Shown here one piece after another: positions 22,231-32,572 of a stretch of 32,572 nt of DNA. The stretch spans positions 182,254 to 214,825 of the forward strand of contig FLMG01000350.1 of the NCBI GenBank assembly GCA_900088475.1. The letters run 5' to 3'. Under the pieces are notes generated by a model. It was not told the DNA's origin and made no database searches. It was given only the letters and a program-made list of their open reading frames with translations. Made by a program: the position numbers and the translations under genes. Position 1 is the stretch's first letter, and the number at the start of each line of letters is the position of its first letter. The DNA comes from Hyphochytrium catenoides (lineage: Eukaryota; Sar; Hyphochytriomycetes; Hyphochytriales; Hyphochytriaceae).

Positions 22231-25200
22231 TCAATCCAAGTTCTCCACGTCGGTTGCTAGCCCTTTCGCCTGTAGCTTCTTTCCAAGTGTGCCGCGAAGG
22301 GAGTGCTCAATGTCTTCTCTCTTTAAGGGCTTCTCATCATCGCTTTCGTCCTCTGGTGCACTTTCATCCGTCAAGGAGTTGTCCTGCCAATGAGTGTTAG
22401 ACGGAACCGATCCAAATCAAGACACCTCGTAGCCCTGCGACGTAAGCTTACGACATCGGTAGCCAAAGGCGGGCGGGTAAAGCTTGAGACCAGGGAGACG
22501 ACTATATGTGAGGCAATATGCAGCTACAGGATATCAACACTAAATTTCAGCGTCTAAGAGAAGAAATAGACGCAAACTTCGGAGCCCAAACCGAAAGGAC
22601 AGCGGACGTCATACCATGATCGATGGTATAAAGGAGGGGACCATCCTTCTGGGGTTTGACATGGCCATTTGGGCCAACTCGTCCCAGCTCCGGGCCACCG
22701 GCGCTGTGACAACTTTGGATGGGGCTGGAATCTGCGTGCAAGACCGGCACCCGTAGAGCCGACTTAGAACAAGACTACTGCTTTACAGACGCATCTCACT
22801 GACCTTCGTTGCATGTCCCCGAATAAGATTATCAAAGTCCAGCTCCGCCCACCTCTCCCTGCACCTTTCTACAAAGGGTAGATATACGCAGTTAGTTATC
22901 GTGACCCGTGAGGACAATCTCAGGGAGAGCAAGTACTAAGGGGCTAGTCGTTGCCAGGTCCGGCCGATGACTACTAAAGTTGGCAGTGCTGTCTCCTAAT
23001 CATCATGTAGCTTGTGCTCTCTAAGGGGCATAAGCCGTCAAATAATCTGTGTGCTTACTCTCGTCAATATGCTCGGAGAGCTTAGGATCCGATTTAGTAT
23101 CGAGTCCTCTTGAGATAAAGCTCTTCAGTCCTTCAGTAACCTTTGAGAACTCGAATGCATGCTCTCTGGCACATTGTTGGCATTGTCAATAGCCGCAGAC
23201 CCTGGAATAGGGTTTTAGAACTAAGAACTCCATTACCTGACAAGGGCTGTCAGTTCCTTGTCCATGGCTTCTGTCCAGACTACGACTGGGCCATTCTCTC
23301 TTTTGTCCGAAAGGGAGGCAAATCTGAGCCGGCAATCCTTGGCTGACACATGAGGTCCAGCACCATTCTTCCTCATCTCTTTGGCCACATTTTCGAAGTC
23401 GAACATACAGTTGCGCACCTGTGGAATGATTTCGTACGGCAGAGCGGAATGGCCTTTAGCTGCTGATGATGAGAATTGGCCGCTGCTTATTGGGGAGAAG
23501 ATTTGTTTCCCTTACCGTCTGACCCAATAGCTTATCAAGATCTTGAGTCCATTTCACAGGCTCCGACTTATTCTGTAGGACAGCAGGGCCAGTAGCGTAT
23601 CGCTGGCTGGGACTCCCAGAATAGGATTCCTCTTTCTCAGCTTTTGCCTTCCTCTCTCTATGAAGTTTGAGAGATTCTTGCACAAGCTGTTTACGGGCCT
23701 ATCCATCAATAAACAGTGTAGAGGAGAATCAAAACGATCAATCACCATATCCCTAATTCAAAAAAAACATGGGCCTTGGGCTGACCTCCTCTTCGCGCTC
23801 TTGCCGTTTGCGCTCTTCTAGTGCTCTCTGTTCTTCCTCTTCCTTCACTCTTCGCTCCTGTTCGTCCGCCTTTCCGTTGGGGACAGCAGGCCCTTCAACC
23901 ACTAACTCCCACGTAGAGGCTGTAAGGCTTCCCTCTGGGGCCTCGAGATCTTGCAGTGCTGATACGTCCTCAGCGGTCTCCTTTCTGGTCAAGGGAGGAT
24001 CCTGGTTGCATAGCCCCTGAGATCCTCCTGGAAGTTGAGCTATTGGAGGATGAGCTGATAAAAGCTTAAGGAGTCCAAGGAAGAAGGGCACGAACCATTG
24101 GTAGGCTCTGGTTTCGTCGTAGTACCAAGAGTTGGCTCTATGGAGTCGACGACAGTGTCCTCTCTCTGAAACTCCATCGCAGATTCCTGAGGTGCCCAGA
24201 AGGCCTGTCCGAGCTTCTTTATCCCTGTGGAAAACGTACTCTACGTAAGACACAGAACAGTGTAGATGGTCTTCCTGTCTATCTCCCGTCCTCAGAATCT
24301 TCTTTTCTGACGACATTTAGCCTTAGCCTCTCGCGTACGGTCAAATCTCTTTTCTTCTTCGTCCGTCAACGAGTTCCTACCATCTCCCGCGACCAATTGC
24401 TTCTCTTCTAGTGCATCCAGATGTGCTTGGGCTCGTCTTGCTCTCCATTCTTCACTTTCCTCTTCTTGTCCTGCCTTGCCCTCTAAATAGTGTGCCATAG
24501 GTCTGTCATTTCCTGTTATGTCAGAGTTCTGGTGTGAAATGTCTCACTCTTAAGGGATAAGAGTAGATGCGACGTCATACCATCAACATCAATCGAAAAG
24601 TAGTTCTGGGCAGGAGCATTAGGCGATGCAGCCTTCCGTGCGGCGATCTCAGCCATCTTCTTCTCTCTTACTTCCTAATCCAGAAAGCACTAACAGGTGA
24701 GAAAGATGCACACGCTAAGGGCACACTTAGTCTTGTTTTACCTTCTGCCACTCTCTAAATTGATGCATGCTCTCCTTGTGGCGGTTCCTCTAAAAAGGAG
24801 TTGTTGGACCGGACAGCGTTAAAATATTATGAAGTAACAGGAGGTAAGAGTAGAAAGCACTAACCTCTTCCTCCTTGAACTTTTCTCGCGCTTGGAGCTC
24901 AGCCTCTCTTCCACCTTGTCCCCACGCCTAAGGTAGATGCATCATTGAGCTTAAGGGTTAAAGAGCGTGCCAAGGAGGAGGATAGATCGTGAGTGAATTT
25001 CGAGGGGAAGTGCAGTTCTCACCAAAGCTCCGACTTTCTCTAGCTCAAAAATGGGCCGGTCCAGGTAGTTTAGTTGCGGCAGCTTGTTGATGGCAGTCTT
25101 GCGAAAATGCTTGATCTTCGCAATGATAGGGTTTCCTGCGAGCATCCTTACGTTAAATGTCACGAAGTATGTGGACTCGCCTATGAGATTGCTCTTGACC

Positions 25201-26326
25201 GGGCCCCAATGGGCCGTTCCAAGCAGTTACTTTGCCCTGTTAGCAACATTCCTTCTTCTTTCGTTTCGGATATCTGAAGCCATGATTGCTTTACTATGCA
25301 GTTCAGGTACTCCCGTGCCACTTTCTTCTACACCGGCACTTCCTCCTCTACCATTCATCACTCTCCCCTGTAGAAGGTCGAAGAAAAATCCTTACCATCA
25401 AACTTGAGAGCTGTGAGCTTGTGCATTTTACTGAACATTTCGAAGACGTCCCCTTCCTCTATTTTGTTATTGCTGAGGTCTACGTTCGTAAGAGCCGGAC
25501 ATTCGCTGAGGTGTGAGATGCTCTCAGCTGTGTAGAAGTGGTTCTTAGAGATATTCAAAGTGTTGAGCTTTGGTAGGCAACTCAAGTTCTCAACTTTGGT
25601 GAGCTGGTTCTGGCTCAAATCCAGAGTGACAAGCTCGGTTAAGTTCTGTTCGGCAAAGTCGCAAAGGAGAGTTAGCGTCGAGTGTCTGCTATGTAACAGG
25701 TTGAGCTCAGATCAGGATCAGCGCTGGCAACCTAAGAAAGACCGGATCGGGTGCCCCTTACCTCGAGACCTTCAATCTTTTCGATAAGGTTTTGATGGAG
25801 ATAGAGGCAGCGCAGTTCTTTTAACATATCGAGATTTTCTATTTTTCTCAGTCCATTGGATTCTAGCCAGAGCGCCTTCAAGCCTGTATATCGGTCTAGG
25901 CCTTCTATACGAACAAAGCCTTTGTAATGTGCATACCTAGATGCAGGACGTCGACAGGAGACGTCAGAGTTACAAGGCGACGGTAAGAGCTCAAGAATAG
26001 TTGAGAATACCCCTAGGAGAATGAAGTGTGCACCAAGATCGTGGTTAAGACAGACAGAGAGTTGAGCTGAATGTGCAGGAGTAGGGAAAGCAGTCGAATG
26101 TTGAGCTATGCAATTATGAGCTAGCTCGTTGGAGGTACTACACATACAGCTTATCGTTTAGCTCAGGGGTCTCATAGCCATCATTGTCAATGCAGAGCTG
26201 CTTCAACGTGCTGACAGTCATCTGTGGAAGACCCAAATCCAAAGCCTGTTGCCGACATCGTGCCTTCTCCATAGACTTAAGCTTCTCATGAGCATCGAAG
26301 CCGCACTGCTGATTCTGATCCGCCAT
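22231..26326 (-). CDS. DNAAF1: Dynein axonemal assembly factor 1 (LRRC50/ODA7) homologue with SANT-like tail
   Basis: DNAAF1 preassembles outer and inner dynein arms in the cytoplasm for motile cilia. Sixteen minus-strand exons: 26326-26148, 25936-25762, 25645-25396, 25135-25023, 24927-24865, 24789-24742, 24674-24581, 24512-24315, 24224-24096, 24054-23786, 23698-23516, 23418-23237, 23165-23059, 22868-22804, 22731-22615 and 22383-22231; 774 residues. Exon 8 could instead end at 24339 (766 residues). Hallmarks: [15 protein letters not shown], LRRs beginning [14 protein letters not shown] and LRCLYLHQN, the cap [14 protein letters not shown] and LNYLDRPIF, then [10 protein letters not shown] and long charged helices. 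Unexpectedly the C-terminus has two tryptophan-led helical modules, [13 protein letters not shown]...[13 protein letters not shown] (about 556-605) and [14 protein letters not shown]...[10 protein letters not shown] (about 614-674), resembling SANT/Myb repeats. It ends 63 nt from the convergent CW-protein gene. Confidence 0.9.
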
Positions 26327-27153
26327 TGTCGTTCAATTCTAGAGGTGTTGGAGATATCAGGACCAGGTCGCGTAGCCTCGTGGAGCAGGGGGACGGGAAT
26401 GGAATCGGCGCTCTCCTCGTACAGCTACGACACAAGCTATCTTACAATCGATGCTACCATCCGCACACTGGACGATGAAGACACAGCGATAGTCATCTCC
26501 AGCTTTCTCCGTTCCCTTCTTTTCTCTCGCCTGATGCCTTCTCCTGTCAATGAGGATGGTAATGACGCGAGGCAGCTCTCCTGCCGCTAGCGAACATCGA
26601 AACGTCGTCTCGGTGGTCACTTGCTTCACACATCATCAGAGAGAGTGCAACACCACTTGGGCCTTATGATTATCATTCCTCGATAATCGGAGGTAAGGAA
26701 TAACAAGTGATCAACAGAGAGGATACAACCAGACCATCAAATGAAACGGATGACAGGAGAAAATGGAAGTGCCAAAAAAAAAGAAAGAAGATCAGAGACG
26801 GGTGTAAGATGGGCAGGAGGAGGACAGAAGCAGCAGCACTTGTCAGGGCTCGCGCAGGGGTCACAAAGGTGCAAGTGCCTTACACACATCGCTCCTTAAA
26901 GCTCGAGATAGAGGGGCAGACTCTGCTATGCGCTGTGGTCGTCTCAGGTTGGCATTGTAACCCAGTAGAAGATCACTGATGCAGATGTGTTGAATCTGAG
27001 CAGTGCTTGGTAGAGAAGTCGCTCCAACCAGCAGTCAATCCGTTTTGCAAGCCCCGGACCAAGGTTTGAGCTTTGCGGTTCTATGATGGAGACGACTTGA
27101 GACCGTAGTACAGTGGACAATTGTTGATTATAGTGCTCTTCTCCCGCGTCGCC
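26327..27153. promoter_or_regulatory. Shared intergenic region between DNAAF1 and divergent gene
   Basis: 827 nt separate two divergent start codons. The stretch must contain both promoters. Short open frames on both strands (26357-26629 minus, 26707-26979 plus) have no recognisable protein and no matching splice partners. I did not find a clear RFX X-box pair, though the search was only by eye. Confidence 0.45.
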
Positions 27154-29158
27154 ATGGATCTGACAGCGAAGTTCATGAGGTACCGCCTGCCCTAAACATG
27201 TCCAATGTAGTACTTAACCGCGAGTAATGCCCCAGAGAACGAGCCGAGAAGGCTAGAAAGCAGAAGCTTAAGAATGTTCGATCTACGTTGCAGAAAAAGA
27301 ATAAGTTGGATCCAGCTATCGACAGCATCATCAAAAGTAAGGCCTACAAAAGGAAGACCGACCCCATTTCTTCTTTATTCTACTGATCTCTGGATCGCTT
27401 CAGAGAGCGAGCAGAAGATCAAGAAAGGCAAACCTTTAGAGCGTCCGGAGTTTGTTGTTGCGGAAGGCGATACTCCGTATGGAGATTACTTCTTTCAGGA
27501 TGACTGGGACTATTCAAAGCCAGAGGGACCGCAGAAGTAGGTGCTTCCAAGTTTATACGTGGGCCACTCACAACTTAAGACGTTCGCATCATAGGGAAAG
27601 GGAGAGGAGCGTAAACTTGCCAGATATACCCAAGAAGTACCTGCGAGGTAGAACTGCAAGGCTCAGCTTGCTTGGGTCGCAAACCCTTACGTCCTTTACC
27701 ATCTTCGAATATAGGAAACCAAGAGACTGAAAAGCCACCTCGCAGTGAAAGTGCGCCAGCAGCCATATCGGCTACCCCTGCGGATGAGGCGCTTATGGCA
27801 GACTCCGTGTGGCCTCGTCGAAGTATGACGCCTGACGCAGATATGAAACCCAAAGCTTCTCCGCTAAGGTAAGTTCCTTGACTACTGGGACACAATAGGC
27901 GCTTATATTGATGTGTTACTCAGGGCAAACCTTAGGCTGAAGCGGTTGGAAGCTAATAAGGAGCCTTCGTCGAAAACGCTGCCCGCACATCCGGGTAATA
28001 AGGCAATCTCAAACAGCCGAGGACTTATTGTGAGTCAATCCAAAGGACAAGAAGCTGAAGACGGGCGGCCGCTGGAGCTCGCAATGGCACGGGCAAAAGA
28101 ACGCCTTCGGAAGCAGACAGCAGAAGATCCAGAAAGGGCTGAGATGTCTGCAGAACCAGTAAAGTCTCACCCTCGAACTAAAGCTAGCGCCGACAGCACT
28201 TCCAAAATTCCTGTCCCTTCTCTAAGGAGTAGAAGAGAGAAGGCTATTCCACAAACAAAGCTAGCCGTACCAGTACACAGCCAGGAGAAGGAAGCTTCCA
28301 GTGTGTCAAGTGGGGACGAGGATAGAGATGGCGATGTCAAGAGGGGCTTAGCGACGAGCAAGGCTTCAACTTCTCTCAAGCACTTACGTAGGGAGCATGA
28401 GGAGGCACTTGCTTTATTAAAGGAGCTAGGAGGCGAGATTAGAGAAGAAGAACACCCAGGTGTGGCACTTTCCTTCTCTGACGGCCGTATTGCTGCACGT
28501 CAATCTACCATAGATTCAGTAGCACTTACGTTTCCTTTACCCCAGATGTGGCATCAGTAAAACCAGTCGAGATTATTGATGACCAAGCGGACTTTAGATC
28601 GCAGATGGAGGCTTTGAGAGTTCGAGCCAAAGCCACTCCCAGGTCACCAGGACCTAAACCCATTCCGAAGCCACTTTCGGAGACACTTAACGTAACCCCA
28701 AGAAAAGAATTGAAACAAGAAAAGGAAGACCCAATAATCGCGCAGTCAGCCATCCCAGCGACTGATGAAGAAAGAGGGACAGGTGATCCACTGTCCAGAT
28801 GCGGGAGCGAAATGGGTTCCAACGAGTTGAGGAGCCCTAGTGATCACAAACGGGAGGAAGAGGTAGAAGACCCCACTTATGAGGACGACTACGAGGTGGA
28901 AGAAGGGATAGCCTCACCCCAAAAGTCAAGAATTCTCGGCAGCGAGGAAGAGCAAAAGTTGGCTGATGAGGAGCAAGGTCTGGACCTCAGCTACAGCCTG
29001 GATGTGAGGCCACCACAGTCACCCTTCGCTCTTTCGGGTACGTCTTCCTGACCATCCTCATATACAAATACAGCTCTCCTCACAACTCTACAGATACATT
29101 TGCAGGAGCCGCTTCTCCAGCGGTGCATATCCCAGTCAACTCTATGCGAGCAATATGA
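27154..29158 (+). CDS. Unrecognised protein, mostly disordered, charged N-terminus
   Basis: Exons 27154-27179, 27236-27336, 27404-27536, 27595-27647, 27715-27868, 27924-28498, 28546-29037 and 29094-29158 join in frame from ATG (in a CGCCATGG context) to TGA, 532 residues. The first 110 residues look the most ordered: RERAEKARKQKLKNVRSTLQ, a basic helix, then ERPEFVVAEGDTPYGDYFFQ and DDWDYSKPEGPQK with many aromatic and acidic residues. The remainder is rich in Ser, Pro, Glu and Lys with two short helical stretches (LKHLRREHEEALALLKELGG near the middle, and VEIIDDQADFRSQMEALRV). No enzyme motif, signal peptide or membrane span is seen. It sits head to head with DNAAF1, so co-expression and a ciliary or centrosomal role are possible, but nothing in the protein proves this. 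Confidence 0.7.
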
Positions 29159-29384
29159 GTAAGGCCCGGGTTAGTGTATATGATTGCGTAGGTTCCTGCC
29201 ATTTGTTCCCTTTTCCATTGAGGGTGCCAACATTCCAAGCAATATCTAGCCATTGTACTTTGCGCCATGTCGGGACTGCAGCTTTGTGAACTTTGTATCC
29301 GTACGTGTCAGTGACTAATGACGGGGAAGATCATTTGGCCCACCTCCTGTGGGCGAGGCATTGATGGAAACGGGGAAGGGAACT

Positions 29385-30158
29385 TCACCCCAGGCTGGCG
29401 GAAGCACCTTCCAGGCCCACCCTTCTATAAACTCGCACATAATCCAAAAGGAGTTCTTGAGGGAAAACAGTTTGTCCATCGGGAGGTGGGACTGGGTTTC
29501 CCCCGACAGCAAGGTTTACAATGATATGAAAGCGTTGATCGAACATCCAAGGACATGGTCCTGCCAAGCAAGGGCCCAGATCACCCGGTGTCTTTGTGGC
29601 ATAATGGATCCCATCCACGTACCATTTTATGGCTCGCTCCTCCCATTCAATGGCAAAAGAATGGAACTCATCTGCAAAGCTGCCCACGGGAAGGACAAAT
29701 TCACCGCTCGACCACTTGTTATGCGGCCAAGGATCGCCGTAGTTGATAGCTCCCTTGACTACCCGGCAGAAGTCATCCTGCCCCATCATTTCCATCACAT
29801 CTATTTCCCCGCTGAGAGGCCAGCCACCGTAAACATTGTCTTCTGGCAGTAGCCAGAACGCTGGCCACATGCCTTTCCCTTGAACCAGCTTCGCGCGAAA
29901 CTCGATCTTTCCATAGCAAAAGCTAAACTTTTTCGAGGTGTTAATTCGTGCGGACGTGTACTCCTTGCCCAGATACCATTCCCGGCGGGCCGTGATCACT
30001 AGATTACCGTCCTTCACTTTAACATTCTCCGGGTCGTCTCTGTAGTACTGGAGCTCGTTGTTTCCACAGCCATCGCCACGAACCTCGACATTCCAGTAGG
30101 CTCGATTCAGTGCGTCCCCATTGAAGTCATCTTCCCAGATGAGCTCGTACGTTGACAT
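29385..30158 (-). CDS. GH16 endo-beta-1,3-glucanase (laminarinase-like)
   Basis: Glycoside hydrolase family 16 enzyme of 257 residues, retaining mechanism, likely cleaving beta-1,3- or mixed beta-glucans such as laminarin-type reserve polymer. The frame has no intron. The catalytic signature GEIDVMEMMG is intact, giving nucleophile E118, D120 and acid/base E123. Other family marks are ELIWEDDFNG at the start, NELQYYRDDPENV, YGKIEFRAKL, GMWPAFWLLP and the C-terminal LLLDYVRVYR. The length equals a bare GH16 domain, with no carbohydrate-binding module. No signal peptide follows Met1, so as written the enzyme is cytosolic. An upstream exon (see 30159-30588) could add an N-terminal extension. The family in stramenopiles would suit turnover of chrysolaminarin or mycolaminarin, or cell-wall remodelling; substrate is inferred only. 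Confidence 0.93.
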   Translation of the reverse strand: MSTYELIWEDDFNGDALNRAYWNVEVRGDGCGNNELQYYRDDPENVKVKDGNLVITARREWYLGKEYTSARINTSKKFSFCYGKIEFRAKLVQGKGMWPAFWLLPEDNVYGGWPLSGEIDVMEMMGQDDFCRVVKGAINYGDPWPHNKWSSGEFVLPVGSFADEFHSFAIEWEERAIKWYVDGIHYATKTPGDLGPCLAGPCPWMFDQRFHIIVNLAVGGNPVPPPDGQTVFPQELLLDYVRVYRRVGLEGASASLG

Positions 30159-30588
30159 CAGAGAAACTGATTCCCTACAAATCTTCTTGCATCACACGTC
30201 GGTTTTCTTCACTAGTATTCAGCTCATCGGTCTTTCAAAGGTCAAACTGGAGCCAACAAGCTGCTGGGCAGAGCTCAGGCAAGATGAAGCAAGCACGAAC
30301 CTCGTAGATCGGTCACTGATGAGAAGTCCAATGAGAATCTTCAGAAAGATTTGGTTCTTTCTCTGTAAGGTGGGAGGGGAGAGGGGTTTCCTCCCTTTGA
30401 TGCCGAAGCTATCAAAAAGGTACGAGAATATCGTTGCACCATTAGCATTCCGTCCCTGCACTACGAGTGAGGTATTACCCGAAAGTAACGTCTTCATAGC
30501 TTTAACACCCAGAATAGAACACATCCTTGCCTCTGCCATTTAGAAATATGTTTTATAAAAAGCCTCTTTGGGCATTTGCACATCTGTG
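30159..30588 (-). other. Interval with an open frame that may be a 5' exon of the GH16 gene
   Basis: On the minus strand an ATG at 30539 opens a 106-codon frame to 30219 (starting MAEARMCSILG, with a mildly hydrophobic stretch IFLKILIGLLIS). It matches no family. A donor at ACGAG|gttcgt near 30300 and an acceptor ttgtag just before the GH16 start would join it in frame to the glucanase, adding an N-terminal extension of about 85 residues. The start of the divergent HAD-Fhit gene lies 50 nt beyond, so this stretch also holds that promoter. Confidence 0.3.
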
Positions 30589-32472
30589 ATGGCGGATCGC
30601 TTCCATGCACCAAGAAGACGCAAGCTTGGACGCAAGCACAGTTGCAGGCAAGCGGCAAAGAGCAACAGTACAGTCGATGATATAATACGGGACCTCGCTC
30701 CGCCCGTGAACGGTTTGGAGATCATGTCATCATGGCGGCATGCTCTGGGCTTGCTCAAAAAGAAGGCGACGGGCAGGAATATCTCAGGAGTCATCCTAGA
30801 CTTAGACATCCTTCGAAGCTGCCAGGTTATGGAAAGATGTTGAGACAACATTACCCGCCAGCAGAACTCATAATTTTCTATTCCCTAGCCTATTATCCGC
30901 GCGTCAAGTGAAGGTGACAACACTGGTCGACCAAGCTACGCTACCCAGCTAAATAAGTAGGAAGTGACATCAACTAAGGCTGCTGCCTTCCTTGGTCCCT
31001 TAAAGGTGCACTGATTTCCCTCCTCACCCTGTAGGTTTGGATACAGAGTTGGGGCGCTCGGCTCGCCAGAAGAGGTAAACGACATCTAGACTCTCCACCA
31101 TTTGAGGCCGCAATGCTCACCTAATGGGGTGTCAGGCCAACAGCTGGCGTCATGAGTTCAATGAAGTGATCGTCGTAGAGTCAGATAACGTTAAGGTAAG
31201 GTTCAGAGGTCATTTTTCGAGAATTATTTGTACTAATCTTTGTCGCGTGACTAGCTTGAAGCTTCGTTGTACAGGAGCCTAGCGGAACGGCTCTCAGTCC
31301 CGCTGTCCCAAGTTCTTATTATCCTAGACGAATCCCTGCAGGATGATAGCGGTAAGGCAAACCTGATCATTCGCAAGGGATGAGAGGAACTATTAGCGTT
31401 TACAATACTTGGTCGCGCAGGAGGACGGTACCAGGATTTGATCTGCAATCACCTGGGTGCCACTTTGGCGTGGCTTCCCGGTGTCGATCTAGATAAGCAG
31501 ACTATCAGTCAAGAAGACGGTAGGCCTACGACATGTTGACTCTGCGAGTGCAAGTTGGCCTGCTTGCTGACCTTAGCTCAATCTTTACCCGGCTTCACAG
31601 GTCCAGTTCCAGATGATATTGCTGACAGTAAGGAGAGTGCTATTCATCACGGAAAACAAGTGCCACTGTCTGCTAAACTCTCGTCTTAGCTATCATAGGG
31701 CTTGAAGGCCATAGCAACCCTATGGTCTTGCGCTTTGGGCCCCATCGTATCCGAAGCTCTGAGGTGTTCTTAGAGACCAAGTATTGCCTTGGGCTGGTCA
31801 ACTTAAAACCAATAGCACCCGGTAACCCTTTTTCCCTCAGACCGCCTTACACCCTCCAAGCCGCAGTGACATGTGTTGAGTATAGGACATGTCCTGATTG
31901 TTTCCAGACGCTTGGTTCGAAGGTTTGCAGACTTACATTCTTCTGAAGTGGAGGAAATGTGGAGACTAGCACATGTAATGATGGAGATTTGTTGCTGCTA
32001 CCCCACGCAAGCGTATCTGTTACGCTCTTTCTGACTTCTAGCTCTACAATAGAAAGTGGGCGCTGTCATTGAGAAGCATTACAAGGCCCAATCTTTGACC
32101 TTCGCCATTCAGGTATGGATTCTCTCCTCTATCGGTGCTCTGTACACTATGCTAGACTGAACTTACATGCAATGTAGGATGGCCCCGCCGCTGGCCAGAC
32201 TGTCCCTCACGTCCACATTCATATTGTACCAAGAAAGATTGGCGACTTCGAAGATAACGATCAGGTCTACGAAGAGGTGGGTTAATCCCTTTAACACAGT
32301 TGACTAATAGGGCTAGACCTGATTCCTCCTAGCACAGATTGACAAGACTGACTTTACGGAGAAACCGCCTACGAAAGGTCTGGACGCCCCGCAAGAGAGG
32401 CGAGCAAGGTCTCTCGAGGAGATGAGCGCGGAGGCAACGATTCTCCGCCAATTGTTTGCCCCACCCGCATAG
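30589..32472 (+). CDS. Bifunctional-looking protein: N-terminal HAD-like domain fused to Fhit-type HIT hydrolase
   Basis: Twelve exons join in frame: 30589-30825, 30889-30956, 31035-31074, 31136-31195, 31255-31351, 31421-31519, 31601-31627, 31690-31821, 31886-31974, 32053-32112, 32178-32276 and 32338-32472; 380 residues. The Fhit half (about 210-380) is certain: [56 protein letters not shown] and the HIT triad H314-x-H316-x-H318. Fhit enzymes cleave diadenosine triphosphate to AMP and ADP. The N-terminal half resembles a small HAD phosphatase. It has GVILDLDIL with D71 and D73, GYRVGALGS (motif II Ser about 112), [20 protein letters not shown] with K135, and [10 protein letters not shown] (D160, E161). 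The cap region is almost absent and the motif I tail departs from DxDGT, so activity is doubtful. The splice chain between 30825 and 31136 is the least certain part. Confidence 0.82.
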
Positions 32473-32572
32473 TAATGATATAACGCGTGCTAGAGGAGAG
32501 TTCACTTGTAGCCAAGGCGGGGAAAGGCGAAAGAGAGTGTTTTTGACTCGACCTCGAGCGTCCGCTGGAACC

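Noticed and set aside
23753-24316. 187-codon minus-strand frame starting with ATG inside DNAAF1
   Set aside because: It reads exon 9 of DNAAF1 in a wrong frame and passes through two introns; the spliced frame ([14 protein letters not shown]) is more protein-like and joins both neighbours in phase.
29349-29852. 167-codon plus-strand frame
   Set aside because: Antisense shadow of the GH16 enzyme with its intact catalytic motif.

Overview
The window is nuclear DNA of a eukaryotic microbe. Most genes are built from many short exons. The introns are short (mostly about 45-120 nt, a few 200-300 nt), begin GT and end AG, and several carry a CTAAC/CTAAT-like branch site about 15-45 nt before the acceptor. 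The standard stop codons TAA, TAG and TGA are all used. A dynein-arm assembly factor implies a motile cilium. The amino-acid transporter resembles the expanded oomycete AAAP permeases, and a GH16 enzyme of laminarinase type fits an organism storing beta-1,3-glucan. Together these suggest a flagellated stramenopile (oomycete-like or ochrophyte alga). This is an inference; no rRNA or other marker gene is present. All splice structures were assembled by hand from frame, splice signals and family resemblance, and have no transcript support.

Layout, left to right. (1) 57-3026 (+): C-terminal 432 residues of a LETM1 mitochondrial inner-membrane protein, its 5' end outside the window. (2) 3427-4700 (-): KIX-domain protein. 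(3) 4701-7080: gene-poor tract with microsatellites. (4) 7081-8550 (-): intronless amino-acid permease. (5) 8551-12721: second gene-poor tract with a cluster of inverted repeats. (6) 12722-14120 (+): TKL-type protein kinase, tail to tail with (7) 14113-16061 (-): NOG1/OBG-type GTPase, probably organellar; the two coding regions overlap by 8 nt. (8) 16674-18560 (+): intronless class II histone deacetylase with a RanBP2 zinc finger. (9) 18650-19465 (-): unrecognised, probably membrane protein. (10) 19486-22167 (+): protein with a ubiquitin-like N-terminus and a CW zinc finger. (11) 22231-26326 (-): DNAAF1/LRRC50 (ODA7) homologue with two SANT/Myb-like modules at its C-terminus. (12) 27154-29158 (+): unrecognised, mostly disordered protein. 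(13) 29385-30158 (-): intronless GH16 beta-glucanase. (14) 30589-32472 (+): HAD-like domain fused to a Fhit-type HIT hydrolase.

The genes form no single pathway. They read as an ordinary compact housekeeping neighbourhood of alternating strands: mitochondrial or organellar function (LETM1, NOG1-like), chromatin and transcription (KIX, HDAC, CW protein), cilium assembly (DNAAF1), signalling (kinase), and metabolism (permease, glucanase, HAD-Fhit). Right of 12.7 kb, convergent genes lie 89, 63 and 226 nt apart or overlap, which makes the two empty tracts around the intronless permease stand out. The most interesting items are the HAD-Fhit fusion, the SANT-like tail on DNAAF1, the UBX-like plus CW architecture, and the overlapping gene pairs. 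I saw no CRISPR array, tRNA, rRNA or intact transposon.
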